Made by a program: the position numbers and the translations under genes
Assembly: GCA_017654935.2 (NCBI GenBank)
Contig: CM065703.1
Coordinates: forward strand, 43,275,929 to 43,339,928
Reading direction: 5' to 3'
Length of the DNA: 64,000 nucleotides
Source of the DNA: Phymorhynchus buccinoides
Lineage: Eukaryota > Mollusca > Gastropoda > Neogastropoda > Raphitomidae
Shown: positions 59,042 through 64,000 of the stretch, piece after piece
Numbering within the stretch: position 1 is the stretch's first letter
Layout: every line of letters begins with the position of its first letter
The notes under the pieces: model-generated
The model's input: the letters and a program-made list of their open reading frames with translations, nothing else
Database searches by the model: none
What the model was told of the DNA's origin: nothing

Positions 59042-59816
59042 TAAAATGACTGTGTGGATGTTGCTCTTGTTTCCTGTTGATTGAGTGATGCTGGCTCATT
59101 CTAATTGTTGTGACTGTGGATGTTCCTGTCTTGTTTCCTGTTGATCGATTGATGCTGGTTCATTTTAATTGTTGTGACTGTGGATGTTGCTATTGTTTCC
59201 TGTTGATTGAGTGATGCTTGCTCATTTTAATTGTTGTGGATGTTGCTATTGTTTCCTGTTGATCGAGTGATGCTTGCTCATTTTAATTGTTGTGGATGTT
59301 GCTATTGTTTCCTGTTGATCGAATTGTTGATGCTGGTTCATTTTAATTGTTGTGACTGTGGATGTTGCTATTGTTTCCTGTTGATTGAGTGATGCTTGCT
59401 CATTTTAATTGTTGTGGATGTTGCTCTTGTTTCCTGTTGATCGAGTGATGCTTGCTCATTTTAATTGTTGTGGATGTTGCTATTGTTTCCTGTTGATCGA
59501 TTGATGCTGGTTCATTTTAATTGTTGTGACTGTGGATGTTGCTATTTGCTGTTGTTTCCTGTTGATTGAGTGATGCTTGCTCATTTTAATTGTTGTGGAT
59601 GTTGCTATTGTTTCCTGTTGATCGAGTGATGCTTGCTCATTTTAATTGTTGTGGATGTTGCTCTTGTTTCCTGTTGATTGAGTGATGCTTGCTCATTCTA
59701 ATTGTTGTGGATGTTGCTATTGTTTCCTGTTGATTGAGTGATGCTTGCTCATTCTAATTGTTGTGGATGTTGCTATTGTTTCCTGTTGATTGAGTGATGC
59801 TTGCTCATTTTAATTT
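59042..59816. repeat. 56/62-bp minisatellite
   Basis: About thirteen units with TTAATTGTTGTGGATGTTGC and TGTTTCCTGTTGAT. Two length classes differ by an extra GACTGT, and one unit carries a further short insertion near 59545. Confidence 0.95.
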
Positions 59817-59842
59817 TGGGGTCAACTTGTGTGCTTGTCTAA

Positions 59843-59991
59843 AGGGCCAGCCACACGTCATGCTTGCTCAAATCGTAAGACTGTACGATATACGATTCCA
59901 TCCAATAACAAATGGGATCGGCGCATCGAGATCGCGTGATCGAATCGTATCGTACAGTCGTGCGATTTTTAGTGGACGTGTGGCTGTCCCT
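59843..59991. mobile_element. PIF/Harbinger-like MITE, 149 bp, copy 2
   Basis: Same termini as 57848-57998, flanked by TAA at 59840-59842 and 59992-59994. The left inner arm contains ATGCTTGCTCA, a word of the adjacent 56-bp array, where copy 1 has different bases. Confidence 0.75.
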
Positions 59992-60049
59992 TAACACATT
60001 GTTTGTTGTTCTCATTACTTAAACATGATCACGTTTCATATGAAGATTG

Positions 60050-61475
60050 GTTTTTTTGTTCTAATTAATATTCAACTATGTATGCTGATGAACACAAATG
60101 AATGTGTTGTTTTACCGATGTTGGTGTTTGGTGTGTTTCTTTGTTGCTATAGACACAGATGGATGTTCAACTATGTTATGTTTCTGATAGACACAGATGG
60201 ACATGTTGTTTTACTGATGTTGGGGGGGTGTTTCTAGTTACTGTTCAACTATGTATGCTGATACACACAGATGTTGTTTTACTGATGTTGGGGGGATGTT
60301 TCTAGTTAATGTTCAACTATGTATGCTGATACACACAGGATGTTGTTTTACTGATGTTTGGTGTGTTTCTAGTTAATGTTCAACTATGTATGCTGATACA
60401 CACAGATGGACATGTTGTTTTACTGATGTTTGGTGTGTTTCTAGTTAATGTTCAACTATGTATGCTGATAACACAGATGGACATGTTGTTTTACTGATGT
60501 TTGGTGTGTTTCTAGTTAATGTTCAACTATGTATGCTGATACACACAGATGGACATGTTGTTTTACTGATGTTTGGTGTGTTTCTAGTTAATGTTCAACT
60601 ATGTATGCTGATAAACACAGATGGACATGTTGTTTTACTGATGTTTGGTGTGTTTCTAGTTAATGTTCAACTATGTATGCTGATAAACACAGATGGACAT
60701 GTTGTTTTACTGATGTTGGGGGTGTTTCTAGTTAATGTTCAACTATGTATGCTGATACACACAGATGGACATGTTGTTTTACTGATGTTTGGTGTGTTTC
60801 TAGTTAATGTTCAACTATGTATGCTGATAAACACAGATGGACATGTTGTTTTACTGATGTTTGGTGTGTTTCTAGTTAATGTTCAACTATGTATGCTGAT
60901 AAACACAGATGGACATGTTGTTTTACTGATGTTTGGTGTGTTTCTAGTTAATGTTCAACTATGTATGCTGATAAACACAGATGGACATGTTGTTTTACTG
61001 ATGTTTGGTGTGTTTCTAGTTACTGTTCAACTATGTATGCTGATAAACACAGATGGACATGTTGTTTTACTGATGTTTGGTGTGTTTCTAGTTAATGTTC
61101 AACTATGTATGCTGATAAACACAGATGGACATGTTGTTTTACTGATGTTTGGTGTGTTTCTAGTTAATGTTCAACTATGTATGCTGATAAACACAGATGG
61201 ACATGTTGTTTTACTGATGTTTGGTGTGTTTCTAGTTAATGTTCAACTATGTATGCTGATGAACACAGATGGACATGTTGTTTTACTGATGTTTGGTGTG
61301 TTTCTAGTTAATGTTCAACTATGTATGCTGATAAACACAGATGGACATGTTGTTTTACTGATGTTTGGTGTGTTTCTAGTTAATGTTCAACTATGTATGC
61401 TGATAAACACAGATGGACATGTTGTTTTACTGATGTTGGGGGTGTTTCTTTGCCGTCGAGTCTGGAGAAGACCGT
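60050..61475. repeat. 72-bp minisatellite
   Basis: About 19 units with ATGTTCAACTATGTATGCTG and GACATGTTGTTTTACTGATG. From 60458 the units are exactly 72 bp (24 codons), leaving a 356-codon plus-strand frame of hydrophobic repeats (60458-61528). Units to the left have indels and are out of frame. Confidence 0.96.
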
Positions 61476-61639
61476 TGATGTTCACTGGAATAGAAACTAA
61501 ACGTGGTTCACTATGCAGGGAGATGTAGAGTTATTGACTTTATATATACAACTGTTTGATACTGTTAACTGTGTTACGTGGTAATGTTCAATGAAGTTTG
61601 TCTTCATTTAAAGTATCTGTCCTATAGCCTTTTGTGCGC

Positions 61640-61806
61640 TTCACAAGGATTTAATTTAAAATGTAACCATTTAAAAGATGAATCGTGTGTGAACTTGTTT
61701 TTTGGCGCGCGCTTCGCGCGCGCGTGTTTGTGTGTGTGTGTGTGTGTGTTTCACAAGGATGTAATTTAAATTTTAAGATGAATCGTGTGTGAACTTGGTT
61801 TTTCGG
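61640..61806. repeat. Direct duplication around a GC hairpin and (TG)n
   Basis: Two related segments (61640-61699 and 61749-61797), both with TCACAAGGAT and AAGATGAATCGTGTGTGAAC, flank a GCGCGCGC hairpin (61706-61724) and a TG tract. Confidence 0.8.
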
Positions 61807-61809
61807 CGT

Positions 61810-62070
<261 letters not shown>

Positions 62071-62216
62071 GGTATATGTGTATTCTATTTATGTCAAATG
62101 TGTGTGTGCTCTGTCCTTGTTTCGTCTTTGGTAGAGCGTTTTTGTTTGAATGCGTCATGAATGCGAACTAGTGTGCGCGCTTTGATTTGATTTCTATCAA
62201 TGGCATAGGTAAATAT

Positions 62217-62241
62217 CCCCCCCCCCCCCCCCCCCCCCCCC
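62217..62241. repeat. Poly-C run of 25
   Basis: Uninterrupted C homopolymer. Its exact length is unlikely to be reliable. Confidence 0.9.
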
Positions 62242-62774
62242 TCCATTTCTCGGTTGTTTCCATTTTTCCGTTCTTACCTTTCTTACTGCAGATTGAGTAC
62301 TTCATCCTCTATCATTTGCTATATTTGACACTAATTTTCATCCATTTACATAATGAAACACATGCATTCAATAATAGTAGAAGATAAAGGCAAGACGGAA
62401 AAACGCAATGAACCAGGACTGTGTCAAATGCCGCGGTGTACTGCACTGCATAGGGTGGGTGGGGTGGGGGTCCTATTAGATAATGTTCTTGATCACGACT
62501 GCTATTAATTATTCAAGAAAGATAATTAGCTGAAAAGATTAATAAAATACAGCTTAATGTTTGGTAAGAAAGGCAAAGAACGGAAAAATGGAAACACCGA
62601 GAAATACTGTGTGTGTTTGTGTCGGGGTGACCACCGTGTGTGCTTACTTTCTACCTGTTCTCCTACGCACGCACGCATGCACGCACGTATGCACCCCAAT
62701 TAATTGTCCGTCACCGAAGGTGATCGGACTTTGCGGTGGGCTGGTTTGTCTGGGTTTTTTTGGTTTTTTTTTTC
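62242..62774. other. Spacer, no gene seen
   Basis: No gene recognised. Includes a G-rich stretch near 62455-62470 and a CGCACGCATGCACGCACG stretch near 62665. Confidence 0.4.
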
Positions 62775-64000
62775 CTTTTTGTGTCTGTCCCAAGGATATC
62801 TCCCGAACCGCTTGACCGAATCGCGTCAAATTGTGTGTGAAGGTGTGCCACCTTAATAGGAAGAGATCCGCGCAAACCATTTTGCCGTCGTGACCTTGAC
62901 CTTGACGTACGACCTTGAAAACCGAAAATCTATTTTAGCCATATCTCGGGCACCGATCGACATACGATGTTGAAACTTGGTATGAAGGTGGTTTGGCTTA
63001 TGCCCGTTCTGATGATGGCATACCGATCAAGGTCAAAAAGATCACTGGAGCCTGAAAATCAGAGGGTCATTTTGTCTCCTTCTGTCTGTCCCAAGGATAT
63101 CTTTCGAACGGGTTGACCGAATCACGTCAATTTTTGTGTGCTGGTGTGTCACCATGAGAGGAAGGCATCCGCGCAAAATGTTTTGCCGTCGTCACCTTGA
63201 CCTTGGAGTACGACCCTGAAAACCGAAAATCTTGCAGGGGCCATAACTCCCATACCGTTAGTGTTAGAGTCTTCAAATTTGGCATATGGGTACTTTGGCT
63301 TATGCCCGTTCTGATAGTGGCATACCGATGAAGGTCAAGGTCACGGTCCGGGAGATAGGTAAGCCTTGTTCTGTCTGTCCCAGGGATATCTTCCGAACGG
63401 GTTTGAAGAATCGCGTCAAATCGCGTCAAAACGTTACATCTCACCACGCTACATCTCACCACGTTACATAGGAAGAGATCCGAACATGAATTGTCAAGGT
63501 CATGACCTTGGCGTACGACCTTGAAACCGAATCGCGTCACATTTTGTGTGCTGGTGTGTCACCATGAGACGAAGGCATCCGCGCACAAAATTTTGCCGTC
63601 CTGACCTTGACCTTGGCGTACGACCTTGAAAACCGAAAATCTTTAAGGGGCCATAACTCCCACACCGTTGGTGTTAGAGTCTTCAAATTTGGCATGTAGG
63701 TACTTTGGCTTATGCCCGTTCTGATGGTGGCATATCAATCAAGGTCACGGTCCGGGAGATCGGTAGGCCTTGAAAGTGGTAGGGGTCTACAAATTGGGTT
63801 TTAAGCCATATTTTCCACATTTGTACTTGACAGAAGCGCTTCAGATTGTGTGTGGTACTGTATACCCTAGAGAAGAAAACATCCGAGCATAAATTATCAC
63901 CATGTTGACCTTGAAGTGTGACCTTGAAAACCGAAATTTCCTTCTTTGCGCTATATGTTTCTTCTTCAAGCTGTATCTCGTGAACTAGAAGACAGAATCC
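62775..64000. repeat. Roughly 300-bp repeat rich in TGACCTTGA motifs
   Basis: Successive degenerate units start TCTGTCCCAAGGATATC (about 62784, 63088 and 63375), continue GACCGAATCGCGTCAAATT, then GTGTGCCACC, GACCTTGACCTTG, CCATAACTCCCA, TTGGCTTATGCCCGTTCTGA and AAGGTCAAGGTCACGG. The third unit is rearranged and partly lost. The array runs off the window. I recall similar dispersed repeats from molluscs, which I cannot verify here. Confidence 0.75.

Overview
The window reads as nuclear DNA of a marine invertebrate, most likely a mollusc. I infer this from animal-type retroelement relics, very abundant minisatellites and microsatellites, several fold-back elements, and a terminal repeat carrying TGACCTTGA motifs of a kind I associate with molluscan genomes. 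I found no intact host gene, no rRNA or tRNA gene and no CRISPR array. Every convincing coding stretch is a broken mobile-element gene. Layout: (1) 1-21000 is copy A of a large direct duplication. It holds the edge of a TIR element and a LINE RT relic (1-1330), (CA)n tracts with palindromic MITEs (1412-4203), and tandem arrays with units of 25, 74, 53, 93, 70, 61, 55 and 38 bp separated by single-copy-looking spacers and MITEs. (2) 21001-21500 is a gap of exactly 500 N. (3) 21501-28367 occurs once: the 5' end of a Ty3/Gypsy-like LTR element on the minus strand with a Lys-type primer-binding site, a short reading frame with a 2A-like motif, a 113-bp triplication, and a 5'-truncated LINE split by a 3.65-kb TIR element whose protein belongs to a family I know only as uncharacterised. 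(4) 28368-50369 is copy B, collinear with copy A. (5) 50290-61475 is an almost continuous chain of minisatellites (38, about 160, 48, 75, 80, 53, 100, 56/62 and 72 bp). Those between 51 and 57 kb appear to have grown inside diverged copies of one older macro-repeat. (6) 61480-64000 holds long (TC)n and poly-C tracts and a roughly 300-bp repeat dense in nuclear-receptor-type half-sites. The A/B duplication is nearly indel-free from about 4.8 to 21 kb (33.5 to 50.4 kb in B) but full of small indels before that. With the scaffold gap where copy A stops, this looks more like two haplotypes placed in series than a true segmental duplication, though the sequence alone cannot decide. The elements do not form a pathway. 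What the window documents is retroelement decay, nested insertion and repeated minisatellite birth. The best candidates for something undescribed are the protein family at 25561-29210, the macro-repeat with private minisatellites at 51-57 kb, and the Penelope-type endonuclease relic at the edge of the 74-bp satellite.
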